Assembly: GCA_947478985.1 (NCBI GenBank)
Contig: CANJYC010000043.1
Span: 1 to 10,785, forward strand
Source: Acidobacteriota bacterium
GTDB taxonomy: Bacteria > Acidobacteriota > Vicinamibacteria > Vicinamibacterales > UBA2999
DNA length: 10,785 nt
Reading direction: 5' to 3'
Part shown: piece after piece, positions 1 through 6,396 of the stretch
How the letters are laid out: every line of letters begins with the position of its first letter
Position numbering within the stretch: the first letter of the stretch is position 1
Translations under genes and position numbers: made by a program
Notes under the pieces: generated by a model
What the model saw: the letters and a program-made list of their open reading frames with translations, nothing else
What the model was told of the DNA's origin: nothing
Database searches by the model: none

Positions 1-155
1 GGCTCCCGAAAATGACGCCAGACGAAGTCGTGCGCCTCGGTTTCAGTGACGATGTCGAGGTGGTGGCTTCCGCGCAACCCGGCAATAACCGGTGCGGTCT
101 CATCTGTCACCGAACCCGTGTCTGGTGCGGTGGCTCGGAACCATGCGATTCTCAC
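1..155 (-). CDS. Probable glycosyltransferase (GT4-like), N-terminal fragment, runs off the left edge
   Basis: An open frame of 51 codons with no stop reads leftward from a GTG at 155-153 to the window edge. It begins MRIAWF, and residues 41-51 read AHDFVWRHFRE, with the last two bases (CC) giving a following proline. This beginning and the later 'AHDFVWRHFREP' stretch resemble, from memory, the N-terminal Rossmann domain of group 1 (GT4) glycosyltransferases of GC-rich bacteria, which transfer sugars from nucleotide donors to lipids, exopolysaccharide or protein. The catalytic C-terminal half lies outside the window, so neither donor nor acceptor can be judged. The glycine-rich donor loop expected near residues 10-20 is not well conserved. 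An in-frame ATG at 257-255 would add 34 residues, but the family normally starts at the MRIAWF position, so GTG 155 is preferred. The gene is divergent from nuoA and is probably not functionally linked to it. The coding call is fairly secure; the family call is moderate. Confidence 0.55.
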   Translation of the reverse strand, partial: MRIAWFRATAPDTGSVTDETAPVIAGLRGSHHLDIVTETEAHDFVWRHFRE

Positions 156-176
156 GTCCGGCTCAGCATCCTGAAA

Positions 177-205
177 TTGACCTTTCCACGCCCGTTCTAT
201 AGCAT
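177..205 (+). promoter_or_regulatory. Candidate sigma70-type promoter for the nuo operon
   Basis: TTGACC at 177-182 matches five of six bases of the -35 consensus. It is followed after 17 bases by TAGCAT at 200-205, which matches four of six bases of the -10 consensus. TATAGC at 198-203 is an alternative -10 with 15-base spacing. The predicted start of transcription near 212 would leave a leader of roughly 55-60 bases before nuoA. This is the only plausible plus-strand promoter seen upstream of the operon, but it is a motif match only. Confidence 0.4.
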
Positions 206-212
206 GAACGGG
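191..212. repeat. Perfect 7-bp inverted repeat (CCCGTTC-N8-GAACGGG), candidate operator
   Basis: CCCGTTC at 191-197 and its exact reverse complement GAACGGG at 206-212 flank the 8-base centre TATAGCAT, which contains the proposed -10 element. A dimeric repressor bound here would cover the promoter and could also affect the divergent minus-strand gene. If transcription started further upstream, the same bases would form a leader hairpin. No regulator family is identifiable from the sequence. Confidence 0.45.
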
Positions 213-216
213 TTTG

Positions 217-239
217 GGAAACTCTTCACAAGCGTTTCC
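217..239 (+). repeat. 6-bp inverted repeat in the nuoA leader
   Basis: GGAAAC at 217-222 pairs with GTTTCC at 234-239 across an 11-base loop. The outer G216/T240 pair could add a wobble. It lies in the predicted nuoA leader, about 30 bases before the start codon. It is short enough to be chance and has no U-tract, so it is not called a terminator. Confidence 0.2.
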
Positions 240-269
240 TGCTTCTTTCGACTTCATTCGAGGCACGTA

Positions 270-668
270 ATGGACGGCTGGCTCGGCGTCATCATCATGA
301 TCGGCCTTGGCGTGGGTTTCGCCAGCGTGATGATTGGTGCCTCGCTCCTGCTCGGCCCGAAGAATCCGACCCCCGAAAAGCTCGCTCCCTACGAGTGCGG
401 CATGCCCGCCGTGGGCGACGCTCGCGAGCGCCAATCGGTGAAGTTCTACCTCGTGGCGATGATCTTTCTCCTCTTCGATATTGAGGTGGCCTTCCTGTAT
501 CCCTGGGCCGTCGCGTTCCGCGACCTCGGGTGGACCGGATTCGTCCAGATCATCTCCTTCTTCCTGATTCTGTCCGTCGGCTATATCTACGTCTGGCGCA
601 AAGGTGTGCTGGACTGGGGCTCCGGGACGCGCCGCGTGCGCCCTGCGGCGCCTCGCCAGGCCGCGTAG
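270..668 (+). CDS. nuoA: NADH-quinone oxidoreductase subunit A (ND3 homologue)
   Basis: NuoA is a small membrane subunit in the heel of complex I whose TM1-TM2 loop covers the quinone cavity. The product is 132 residues, normal or slightly long for the family, with three hydrophobic segments near residues 5-29, 57-81 and 90-109. Diagnostic features are the loop YECG with Cys43 (the ND3 switch-loop cysteine), GDARERQSVKFY at 49-60, and Asp70/Glu72 in the LFDIEV motif of TM2. The start at ATG 270 was chosen because it gives the family N-terminus and has GAGG at 260-263, six bases upstream. The frame stays open leftward to 12, but that extension shows no family similarity and overlaps the promoter and the opposing gene. 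It is the first gene of the operon, and nuoB follows after 20 bases. The C-terminus has an unremarkable Arg/Pro/Ala tail. Confidence 0.96.
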   Translation: MDGWLGVIIMIGLGVGFASVMIGASLLLGPKNPTPEKLAPYECGMPAVGDARERQSVKFYLVAMIFLLFDIEVAFLYPWAVAFRDLGWTGFVQIISFFLILSVGYIYVWRKGVLDWGSGTRRVRPAAPRQAA

Positions 669-688
669 CAACCGAGGCACACACGCAC

Positions 689-1171
689 ATGTCTACCCAG
701 GGCCACGAACACGGACTCGACCCCGACCTTCCCCTCCTGACCACCACGGTCGAGAAGGTGGTTCAGTGGGCTCGCCGTTCGGCCATCTGGCCGGCGCAAT
801 TCGGTCTGGCCTGCTGCGCGATTGAAATGATGGCGATGGCCGCGAGCCGTTACGACATCGCCCGTTTCGGCGCCGAGGTTTTCCGCGGCTCCCCGCGTCA
901 GTCCGACCTCATGATCGTGGCCGGCCGGCTGTCGCGAAAGATGGCGCCGGCGATGCGCCGCGTGTACGACCAGATGCCCGAGCCCAAGTGGGTCATCTCG
1001 ATGGGCGCGTGCGCGTCGGTCGGCGGCGTGTTCGACAACTACGCCATCGTGCAGGGCGTCGATCAGGTGGTGCCGGTGGACGTCTACGTGCCTGGCTGCC
1101 CGCCGCGTCCTGAATCGCTCATCTACGGCATCGTGCAGCTCCAGCAGAAAATCGCGCGTTCGAGAAGCTAA
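689..1171 (+). CDS. nuoB: NADH-quinone oxidoreductase subunit B (PSST homologue, cluster N2)
   Basis: NuoB binds the terminal [4Fe-4S] cluster N2, which reduces quinone at the interface with NuoD. The product is 160 residues. All four cluster ligands are present: the tandem Cys42-Cys43 in GLACCAIE, Cys108 in MGACAS and Cys137 in VPGCPPRPE. Other family signatures are MMAMAASRYD (47-56), RQSDLMIVAG (70-79) and the C-terminal PESLIYGI. The start ATG at 689 is preferred because the 53-codon in-frame extension upstream overlaps nuoA and has no family similarity. A GAGG at 674-677 lies 11 bases upstream. The N-terminal dozen residues are His/Gly-rich and poorly conserved, as is common. It lies between nuoA (20-base gap) and nuoC (6-base gap). 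With nuoI absent from the operon, the normal electron donors to N2 (clusters N6a/N6b) are not encoded nearby. Confidence 0.97.
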   Translation: MSTQGHEHGLDPDLPLLTTTVEKVVQWARRSAIWPAQFGLACCAIEMMAMAASRYDIARFGAEVFRGSPRQSDLMIVAGRLSRKMAPAMRRVYDQMPEPKWVISMGACASVGGVFDNYAIVQGVDQVVPVDVYVPGCPPRPESLIYGIVQLQQKIARSRS

Positions 1172-1177
1172 AGACGC

Positions 1178-1729
1178 ATGGACGCCGCCGCAATTATCGA
1201 CATCATCGCGCCCGCCGTGCCCGGCGCCTCGTACGAGGTGGGGGCGGGTATCGATGGCGCCACGATCTACGTGCCGGCCGCGCACATCGTGGAGACGTGC
1301 CGCGCGCTGCGCGATACGCCGTCGCTGCAGTTCTCCACCCTGATCGAGATCACCGCGGCCGACTACCTGCCCCGGACCCCGCGCTTTGAGGTGGTCTACC
1401 ACCTGCTGTCGATTGCCAGGCGCCTGCGCGTGCGGCTGAAAGTCCGTGTCGGCGACGGCGAGACGGTGCCCACGGTGCAGAGCATCTGGCCCGGCGCCGG
1501 CTGGCCCGAACGCGAAGTGTGGGACATGTTCGGCATCATCTTCCAGGGGCACGGCGACCTGCGTCGGCTGCTCACGCCCGAGGACTGGGAGGGGCACCCC
1601 GCGCGCAAGGATTACCCCGTGCAGATCAAGAAGGCGGCGCAGACCTACGAGCCGCTGGAGATTTCCGAAGCCGAATTCCGCGCCAATCTCGTGCGTGACC
1701 GCGGCGGCCGCGGCGGGCCAAAGGCATAA
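1178..1729 (+). CDS. nuoC: NADH-quinone oxidoreductase subunit C (30 kDa homologue)
   Basis: NuoC is a peripheral-arm subunit without cofactors that stabilises NuoD and NuoB. The product is 183 residues, typical of an unfused NuoC, so this organism does not carry the NuoCD fusion seen in E. coli. The family signature is clear at residues 111-147: EREVWDMFGI, then HGDLRRLLTPEDWEGHPARK leading to DYP. The N-terminal half (about 15-95) is the more variable alpha/beta domain. The start ATG at 1178 gives the expected length; its ribosome binding site is weak, and translation probably depends on coupling to nuoB six bases upstream. The last residues are Gly/Arg-rich. nuoD begins five bases after the stop. 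Confidence 0.96.
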   Translation: MDAAAIIDIIAPAVPGASYEVGAGIDGATIYVPAAHIVETCRALRDTPSLQFSTLIEITAADYLPRTPRFEVVYHLLSIARRLRVRLKVRVGDGETVPTVQSIWPGAGWPEREVWDMFGIIFQGHGDLRRLLTPEDWEGHPARKDYPVQIKKAAQTYEPLEISEAEFRANLVRDRGGRGGPKA

Positions 1730-1734
1730 CCGCG

Positions 1735-2916
1735 ATGGCTGAACTGCGCACCGAAACGATGACCGTGAACATGGGGCCGCAGCACCCCAGTACGCACGGC
1801 GTCCTCCGCATCATCCTCGAGCTCGACGGCGAAACGATCTGTTCTGCGCGGACCACCATCGGCTATCTGCACACCGGTATCGAGAAGACGGCCGAGCAGA
1901 AGAAGTGGCAGCAGGTGATTCCGCTCGTCGAGCGGATGGATTACCTCGGCGCGCAGTCCAACAGCCTCTCGTACGCGCTGTGCGTCGAGAAGCTCCTGGG
2001 CCTCGAGATGCCGGAGCGGGTGCGGAATATCCGCGTCCTCATCGCCGAGCTGCAGCGGCTGGCCAGCCACCTGATCTGGCTCGGCACGCACGCGATGGAA
2101 ATCGGCGCCGTGTCGATGCTCTTCTACGCGCTGCGCGAACGCGAGCTGTTGATGAACATCAACGAGCTCGTCGCCGGCTTCCGGTTCTTCCCGAGCTACA
2201 TCCGTATCGGCGGCCTCCGCGAGGACCTGCCGCGCGGGTACCACGAGGCGGTGACCTCGTTCCTCGATCGCTTCCCGCCCAAGATCGACGAGTTCGAGGG
2301 GCTGCTCACGAAGAACGACATGTTCCTGCGCCGCACCGAGGGCGTCGGCATCATCTCGGCGGCCGACGCGCAGGCATGGGGCCTGGTCGGACCGATCTCG
2401 CGCGCGGCCGGCCTCGACTACGACGTGCGGAAGTATTTCCCGTACAGCGGCTATGAGACCTACGATTTCAATGTGCCCACGGCCACCGAAGGGGATGTGT
2501 TCGCGCGGTACCGCGTCCGCATCGCCGAGATGCGCGAGAGCGTGAAGATCGCCAAGCAGGCGATTGCGCGCATCACGCCGACCGGCGCCTGGGCGTGCGA
2601 CGACACCCGCGTGGTGCCGCCGCCGAAGGACAAGGTCTACACCGAGATGGAAGCGCTCATTCAGCACTTCCTGATCTACTCGCAGGGATTCACGGTGCCG
2701 GCCGGCGACGCGTACGTGCCGATCGAGGGCCCGCGCGGGGAGCACGGCTGTTACGTGGTCTCCGATGGGACGAACCGGCCATGGCGCGTGAAGATGCGGC
2801 CACCCTCGTTCATGGCCATCCAGGCGCTGCCACACGTCATCACTGGCGGCATGATTGCCGACGTCGTCGCCGTCATCGGCTCGACCGACGTCGTGATGGG
2901 AGATTGCGACCGGTGA
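1735..2916 (+). CDS. nuoD: NADH-quinone oxidoreductase subunit D (49 kDa homologue)
   Basis: NuoD forms most of the quinone-binding pocket and descends from the large subunit of [NiFe] hydrogenases. The product is 393 residues, the usual size for an unfused NuoD. It opens with NMGPQHPSTHGVLR (12-25), which supplies His21. Tyr70 in ERMDYLG sits 49 residues further on, the same spacing as the quinone head-group His/Tyr pair of the Thermus Nqo4 subunit. IGYLHTGIEK (42-51) and ELQRLASHLIWLGTHAMEIG are further family signatures. It ends in MGDCDR, the position of the degenerate hydrogenase C-terminal motif. The ATG at 1735 lies five bases after nuoC. The stop codon overlaps the proposed GTG start of nuoE by four bases. 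Confidence 0.97.
   Translation: MAELRTETMTVNMGPQHPSTHGVLRIILELDGETICSARTTIGYLHTGIEKTAEQKKWQQVIPLVERMDYLGAQSNSLSYALCVEKLLGLEMPERVRNIRVLIAELQRLASHLIWLGTHAMEIGAVSMLFYALRERELLMNINELVAGFRFFPSYIRIGGLREDLPRGYHEAVTSFLDRFPPKIDEFEGLLTKNDMFLRRTEGVGIISAADAQAWGLVGPISRAAGLDYDVRKYFPYSGYETYDFNVPTATEGDVFARYRVRIAEMRESVKIAKQAIARITPTGAWACDDTRVVPPPKDKVYTEMEALIQHFLIYSQGFTVPAGDAYVPIEGPRGEHGCYVVSDGTNRPWRVKMRPPSFMAIQALPHVITGGMIADVVAVIGSTDVVMGDCDR
2898..2903 (+). promoter_or_regulatory. Ribosome binding site deciding the nuoE GTG start
   Basis: GGGAGA lies nine bases before GTG 2913, whereas the in-frame ATG at 2931 has only GGTGAG, 13 bases away. This favours the GTG start and a GTGA stop/start overlap with nuoD, but the ATG cannot be excluded. 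Confidence 0.45.
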
Positions 2917-3521
2917 GTTTTCATCCACCGATGGAATATGCGCCGGCCAAGTTCCACAAGTCGGCGCGGAAGCTGGCTCCGGCGGGCGAGACGTTCACCT
3001 ACTCGCCCGAGAACCAGCGCCGGTTCGATGAGATCGTCACGCGCTATCCACCGGACCAGCGGAAGTCGGCGATCCTCTACGCACTCTACCTGGCGCAGAA
3101 CCAGAACGGCGGCCATCTGACGGCGGCGGCGATGGACCATGTGGCCGAGCAGATCCGCTGCACCTCCGCCGAGGTTGAGGATGTCGTGTCGTACTACACG
3201 ATGTTCTTCACCAAGCCGGTCGGAAAATACGTGCTCAATGTCTGCCGGACGCTGTCGTGCGCCCTGCTCGGCGCCGAGCGCGTGACCGAGGAGTTGTGCG
3301 CAAAACTCGGGATTAAGCCGGGCGAGACTGACGCGTCAGGCACGTTCACGCTGCTCGAGGTTGAGTGCCTCGGCGCCTGCGACCGGGCTCCGGTGGTGAT
3401 GGTCAACGACGACTGGCACGAGCGGCTGTCGCCCGAGCAGGCCGGCAAGTTCATCGACGACATCAGGGCTGGCGGGGCAGCGGCGTTCACTGGCTGTCAT
3501 CTCCACAAGGAGAAGAAGTAG
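2913..3521 (+). CDS. nuoE: NADH-quinone oxidoreductase subunit E (24 kDa homologue, cluster N1a)
   Basis: NuoE carries the [2Fe-2S] cluster N1a and docks onto NuoF at the NADH-oxidising tip of the peripheral arm. The product is 202 residues from GTG 2913 (196 from ATG 2931). Residues 34-100 are the helical NuoE N-terminal domain, including RRFDEIVTRYP and VEDVVSYYTMF. The thioredoxin-like domain follows, with cluster ligands Cys111 and Cys116 (CRTLSC, a C-x4-C pair) and Cys152 and Cys156 (CLGAC, a C-x3-C pair), all intact. The extra 25 or so N-terminal residues and the Lys-rich C-terminus are outside the conserved fold. The GTG start is favoured by the ribosome binding site and the four-base GTGA overlap with nuoD. 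nuoF starts four bases after the stop. Confidence 0.95.
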   Translation: MSFHPPMEYAPAKFHKSARKLAPAGETFTYSPENQRRFDEIVTRYPPDQRKSAILYALYLAQNQNGGHLTAAAMDHVAEQIRCTSAEVEDVVSYYTMFFTKPVGKYVLNVCRTLSCALLGAERVTEELCAKLGIKPGETDASGTFTLLEVECLGACDRAPVVMVNDDWHERLSPEQAGKFIDDIRAGGAAAFTGCHLHKEKK

Positions 3522-3525
3522 GCCC

Positions 3526-4842
3526 ATGGCGTACGAACCCGTCCTCACCAGGCACGTCGGCGACCAGGACGCCTACACGCTCGACGCCTACGTGGCGAAG
3601 CAGCGAGGGTATGAGGGGCTGCGCAAGGCGCTCACCCAGAAGCCGGGCGAGATTATCGATCTGGTGAAGGCTTCAGGGCTGCGTGGCCGCGGCGGCGCCG
3701 GGTTCCCGACCGGGCTGAAGTGGCAGTTCGTCCTGAAGGACACGCCGAAGCCGAAGTACATCTGCTGCAACGCAGACGAGAGCGAGCCGGGCACGTTCAA
3801 GGATCACGTGCTGATGGAGCGCAATCCCCACCTCCTCATCGAGGGGTGCGCGATTGCCTGCTACGCCATCGGCGCCAAAGTGGCCTACATCTACATCCGC
3901 GGCGAGTTCTACCACGTGCAGCAGGTGCTCGAGGCCGAGATCGAGAAGGCCTACAAGGCCGGCTTCCTCGGCAAGAACATCTTCGGCAGCGGGTTCGATT
4001 GCGACGTGTTCGTGCACCGCGGCGCCGGGGCGTACGAGGCGGGTGAGGAAACCGCCCTCATCGAGTCGCTCGAGGGGAAGCGTGCGCAGCCGCGCATCAA
4101 GCCGCCGTTCCCGGCGGTCGCCGGTCTCTATCAGTGCCCGACCGCGGTTAACAACGTCGAGACGCTGTGCAACGTGCCGCTCATCATGATGAACGGCCCC
4201 GAGTGGTTCACCGCGCTCGGCCCGGAAAAGAACGGCGGCCCGAAGCTTTATTGCATCAGCGGTCACGTCAAGCGGCCCGGGGTGTATGAGGCCTCGATGC
4301 ACACCACGCTGCGCGAACTGATCTACGGGGAGCAGTTCGCCGGCGGCATGATCGACGAGCATCCGTTCAAGGCCATCATTCCCGGCGGATCGTCGGTGCC
4401 GCTGCTGCTCGACAAGGATCTCGACACGCCGGCCAGCTTCGATGACGTGCAGAAGGCCGGGTCGCTGCTCGGCTCCGCCGGCCTCATCGTGCTGAACGAC
4501 ACGGTCTGCATGGTCTGGCTGGCGAAGAACCTGCTCTACTTCTACCGTCACGAATCGTGCGGCAAGTGCACGCCGTGCCGCGAAGGCGGCGACTGGCTGT
4601 TCAAGCTGCTGACACGGATCGAACAGGGTGAAGGGCAGGCCAAGGACATCGACCTGCTCTTCGGCGTCGCCAGCAACATCGCAGGCAAGACGCTCTGCGC
4701 CTTTGGCGACGCGGCGGCGACGCCGGTGCTGACCACGCTCAAGCTGTTCAGGCACGAGTTCGAGGCGCACGTCCGCGAAGGACGCTGCACGATACCGGCG
4801 GAGTGGCGCGCGAGACAACCCATGCTGGCAGGGCACCACTGA
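3526..4842 (+). CDS. nuoF: NADH-quinone oxidoreductase subunit F (51 kDa homologue, FMN, cluster N3)
   Basis: NuoF oxidises NADH, passes a hydride to FMN and hands electrons to the [4Fe-4S] cluster N3. The product is 438 residues, normal length. Visible in order are the glycine-rich FMN/NADH loop GLRGRGGAGFPTG (51-63), CNADESEPGT (81-90), HRGAGAYEAGEETALIESLEG (164-184), PTAVNNVETLCNVP (205-218), and the N3 ligands Cys345, Cys348 and Cys351 (ESCGKCTPCREGG) plus Cys391 (TLCAFGD). In GAGAYEAGEET many homologues have a Cys before GEET, as in YICGEET; here it is Ala172. AAGGAG at 3507-3512 lies 13 bases before the ATG, so coupling to nuoE is likely. The stop shares one base with the nuoH start, and nuoG, which normally comes next and receives electrons from N3, is not there. 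Confidence 0.97.
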   Translation: MAYEPVLTRHVGDQDAYTLDAYVAKQRGYEGLRKALTQKPGEIIDLVKASGLRGRGGAGFPTGLKWQFVLKDTPKPKYICCNADESEPGTFKDHVLMERNPHLLIEGCAIACYAIGAKVAYIYIRGEFYHVQQVLEAEIEKAYKAGFLGKNIFGSGFDCDVFVHRGAGAYEAGEETALIESLEGKRAQPRIKPPFPAVAGLYQCPTAVNNVETLCNVPLIMMNGPEWFTALGPEKNGGPKLYCISGHVKRPGVYEASMHTTLRELIYGEQFAGGMIDEHPFKAIIPGGSSVPLLLDKDLDTPASFDDVQKAGSLLGSAGLIVLNDTVCMVWLAKNLLYFYRHESCGKCTPCREGGDWLFKLLTRIEQGEGQAKDIDLLFGVASNIAGKTLCAFGDAAATPVLTTLKLFRHEFEAHVREGRCTIPAEWRARQPMLAGHH

Positions 4843-5867
4843 TGGATCTGCGCTTCCTCGTCCAGCTCGGCATTATCGGGCTGACCTTCTTCATGCTGAT
4901 CAACGCGTCGGCGGTGCTGGTGCTCGCCGAGCGGAAGATCATGGGCTTCATGCAGCAGCGGTACGGCCCGTACCTGGTCGGGCCGCACGGCACGCTGCAG
5001 CCCTTTGCCGACATCCTCAAGCTGCTCTTCAAGGAGGAGCTCCGGCCGAAGGGGTCGGACAAGTGGCTGTTCAACCTGGCTCCGCTGCTCTCGGTGGTGG
5101 CCGCGTTTGCCGCCTTCTCGACAGTGCCGTGGGGCGCCGAGACCACGTTCTTCGGGTTGCTCGATGAGCCGGTTGCTCTCGGTGTTGCCGACCTCAACGT
5201 CGGCGTGCTGGTGATCTTCGCGATCACCTCAATGGGCGTGTACGGGATCGTCCTCGCCGGCTGGGCCTCCAACAGCAAGTACTCGCTGCTCGGCGGTCTG
5301 CGCGCTTCAGCGCAGATGATCAGCTACGAGCTCTCCTACGCTACGGCGCTCGCGGCTGTCATCCTGCTTGCCGGCTCGCTGTCGCTGCGTGATGTGGTGG
5401 ATGCGCAGCAGGGGACCTGGCTTGGGTTCATCCCCCACTGGTACGTGTTCCTGCAGCCGATTGGGTTCCTGATCTACGTGATTGCCGGTGTGGCCGAGAC
5501 CAACCGAGCGCCGTTCGACTTCCCCGAAGCCGAACAGGAGCTGGTGGCCGGCTACAACACCGAGTACAGCTCGGTACGGTTCGCGCTGTTTCCGCAGGCC
5601 GAGTACATCAACATGGCGACGATGTCGGCCGTCGCTACCGATCTGTACCTCGGCGGCTGGCACGGTCCGTTCCTGCCCCCCGAATACGGGTGGATCTGGT
5701 TTCTCGCCAAGGTGGGTGTGCTGCTGTTCACCTACATCTGGGTCCGGTGGACGGTTCCTCGCTATCGTTACGACCAGCTGATGTCGTTCGGATGGAAGTG
5801 GCTCTTCCCGGCGTCGGTCGTCAATCTGCTCGTGACTGCGGCGCTGGTGCTCTATTTCAATGCCTGA
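4842..5867 (+). CDS. nuoH: NADH-quinone oxidoreductase subunit H (ND1 homologue)
   Basis: NuoH is the membrane subunit that forms the quinone entry channel and joins the peripheral arm to the pumping arm. The product is 341 residues with about eight membrane segments. Diagnostic motifs are AERKIMGFMQQRYGP (29-43), LQPFADILKLLFKEE (52-66), ASNSKYSLLGGLRASAQMISYE (142-163), and AETNRAPFDFPEAEQELVAG (218-237) followed by YNTEYS in the charged loop facing the quinone cavity. The start ATG at 4842 overlaps the nuoF stop by one base (TGATG) and gives the normal N-terminus. An in-frame GTG at 4803 would add 13 non-conserved residues inside nuoF. The gene normally follows nuoG and precedes nuoI, but both are missing here. 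The stop lies eight bases inside nuoJ. Confidence 0.97.
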   Translation: MDLRFLVQLGIIGLTFFMLINASAVLVLAERKIMGFMQQRYGPYLVGPHGTLQPFADILKLLFKEELRPKGSDKWLFNLAPLLSVVAAFAAFSTVPWGAETTFFGLLDEPVALGVADLNVGVLVIFAITSMGVYGIVLAGWASNSKYSLLGGLRASAQMISYELSYATALAAVILLAGSLSLRDVVDAQQGTWLGFIPHWYVFLQPIGFLIYVIAGVAETNRAPFDFPEAEQELVAGYNTEYSSVRFALFPQAEYINMATMSAVATDLYLGGWHGPFLPPEYGWIWFLAKVGVLLFTYIWVRWTVPRYRYDQLMSFGWKWLFPASVVNLLVTAALVLYFNA

Positions 5868-6396
5868 GTCGATTCTCTTTTACGCCTGGTCCGGCCTGGC
5901 GATCGTGACGGCGGCGCTCGTCGTCGGGCAGCGCAACCCGATGTACAGCGTCCTGCTGCTCATCGCCTCGTTCGGCGCGCTCGCGGGCCTGTACGTCCAG
6001 CTTGATGCGCCGTTTGTCGCAGTGGCGCAGATCATCATCTATGCCGGCGCCATCATGGTGCTCTTCCTGTTCGTGGTGATGCTGCTGAACGCGCCGCAGG
6101 AAGACCACGCCGTGTGGGACCGAACGCATCCGCTGCGGCAGCCTGGCGTCGCGCGCTGGGGGATTCTCCTGGCGGTGCTGCTGGTCGTGCAGCTCGCCTC
6201 GGCGCTGCTACGCGCGGTCGAGCTGGGACAGCAGACCAAGGGACGCGGCGACGTTGACGTGATTAGCTCGGTCCGGACGCTGGGCCACGTGCTGTTCACC
6301 GACTACATGTTCGCGTTCGAAGCGACGTCGATTCTGATTCTGGTCGCCATGGTGGGGGCGGTTGTCCTGGCCCGACGGGAGGGGCCATCGCTGTGA
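5860..6396 (+). CDS. nuoJ: NADH-quinone oxidoreductase subunit J (ND6 homologue)
   Basis: NuoJ is a membrane subunit next to NuoA, NuoH and NuoK; its TM3 pi-bulge takes part in the conformational coupling of complex I. The product is 178 residues with five hydrophobic segments, near 5-22, 29-47, 53-77, 98-120 and 148-170. The family signature AVAQIIIYAGAIMVLFLF (54-71), continuing into VVMLLN, identifies it securely. The ATG at 5860 lies inside the end of nuoH, an eight-base overlap, with no good ribosome binding site, so it is probably translated by re-initiation. In most operons nuoI sits between nuoH and nuoJ; the overlap here leaves no room for it. The stop overlaps the GTG start of nuoK by four bases. 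Confidence 0.95.
   Translation: MPESILFYAWSGLAIVTAALVVGQRNPMYSVLLLIASFGALAGLYVQLDAPFVAVAQIIIYAGAIMVLFLFVVMLLNAPQEDHAVWDRTHPLRQPGVARWGILLAVLLVVQLASALLRAVELGQQTKGRGDVDVISSVRTLGHVLFTDYMFAFEATSILILVAMVGAVVLARREGPSL
6377..6384 (+). promoter_or_regulatory. Strong ribosome binding site supporting the nuoK GTG start
   Basis: GGGAGGGG ends eight bases before GTG 6393. It is the clearest Shine-Dalgarno sequence in the window and settles the GTG start, which forms a GTGA overlap with the nuoJ stop. Confidence 0.6.

Noticed and set aside
132..165. A string resembling group II intron domain V (CTCACGTCCGGCTC preceded by ATGCG)
   Set aside because: The 5' arm is GAACC, which mispairs with GGCTC, the element is about seven bases too short, and no intron reverse transcriptase or 5' end is present. 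The bases are better explained as the start of the minus-strand gene.
12..269. N-terminal extension of nuoA starting at position 12
   Set aside because: The 86 extra residues have no NuoA similarity, overlap the opposing gene and the proposed promoter, and ATG 270 has its own ribosome binding site.
1645..2928. Long minus-strand open frames opposite nuoB-C, nuoD, nuoF, nuoL and nuoM
   Set aside because: They are Arg/His/Asp/Gln-rich mirror frames, typical of antisense reading of GC-rich genes, with no recognisable domain, while the plus strand encodes fully conserved Nuo proteins.
1905..3521. Alternative plus-strand frames inside nuoD, nuoF and nuoM (for example the 5' extension of the nuoE frame from 2595)
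   Set aside because: Their translations are Arg/Pro-rich and out of frame with conserved genes; the nuoE family similarity begins only after about 2913.
5589..5618. NuoH segment FALFPQAEYINM as an unusual variant
   Set aside because: This loop varies between families; Thermus and E. coli also differ from each other here, so it is not noteworthy.
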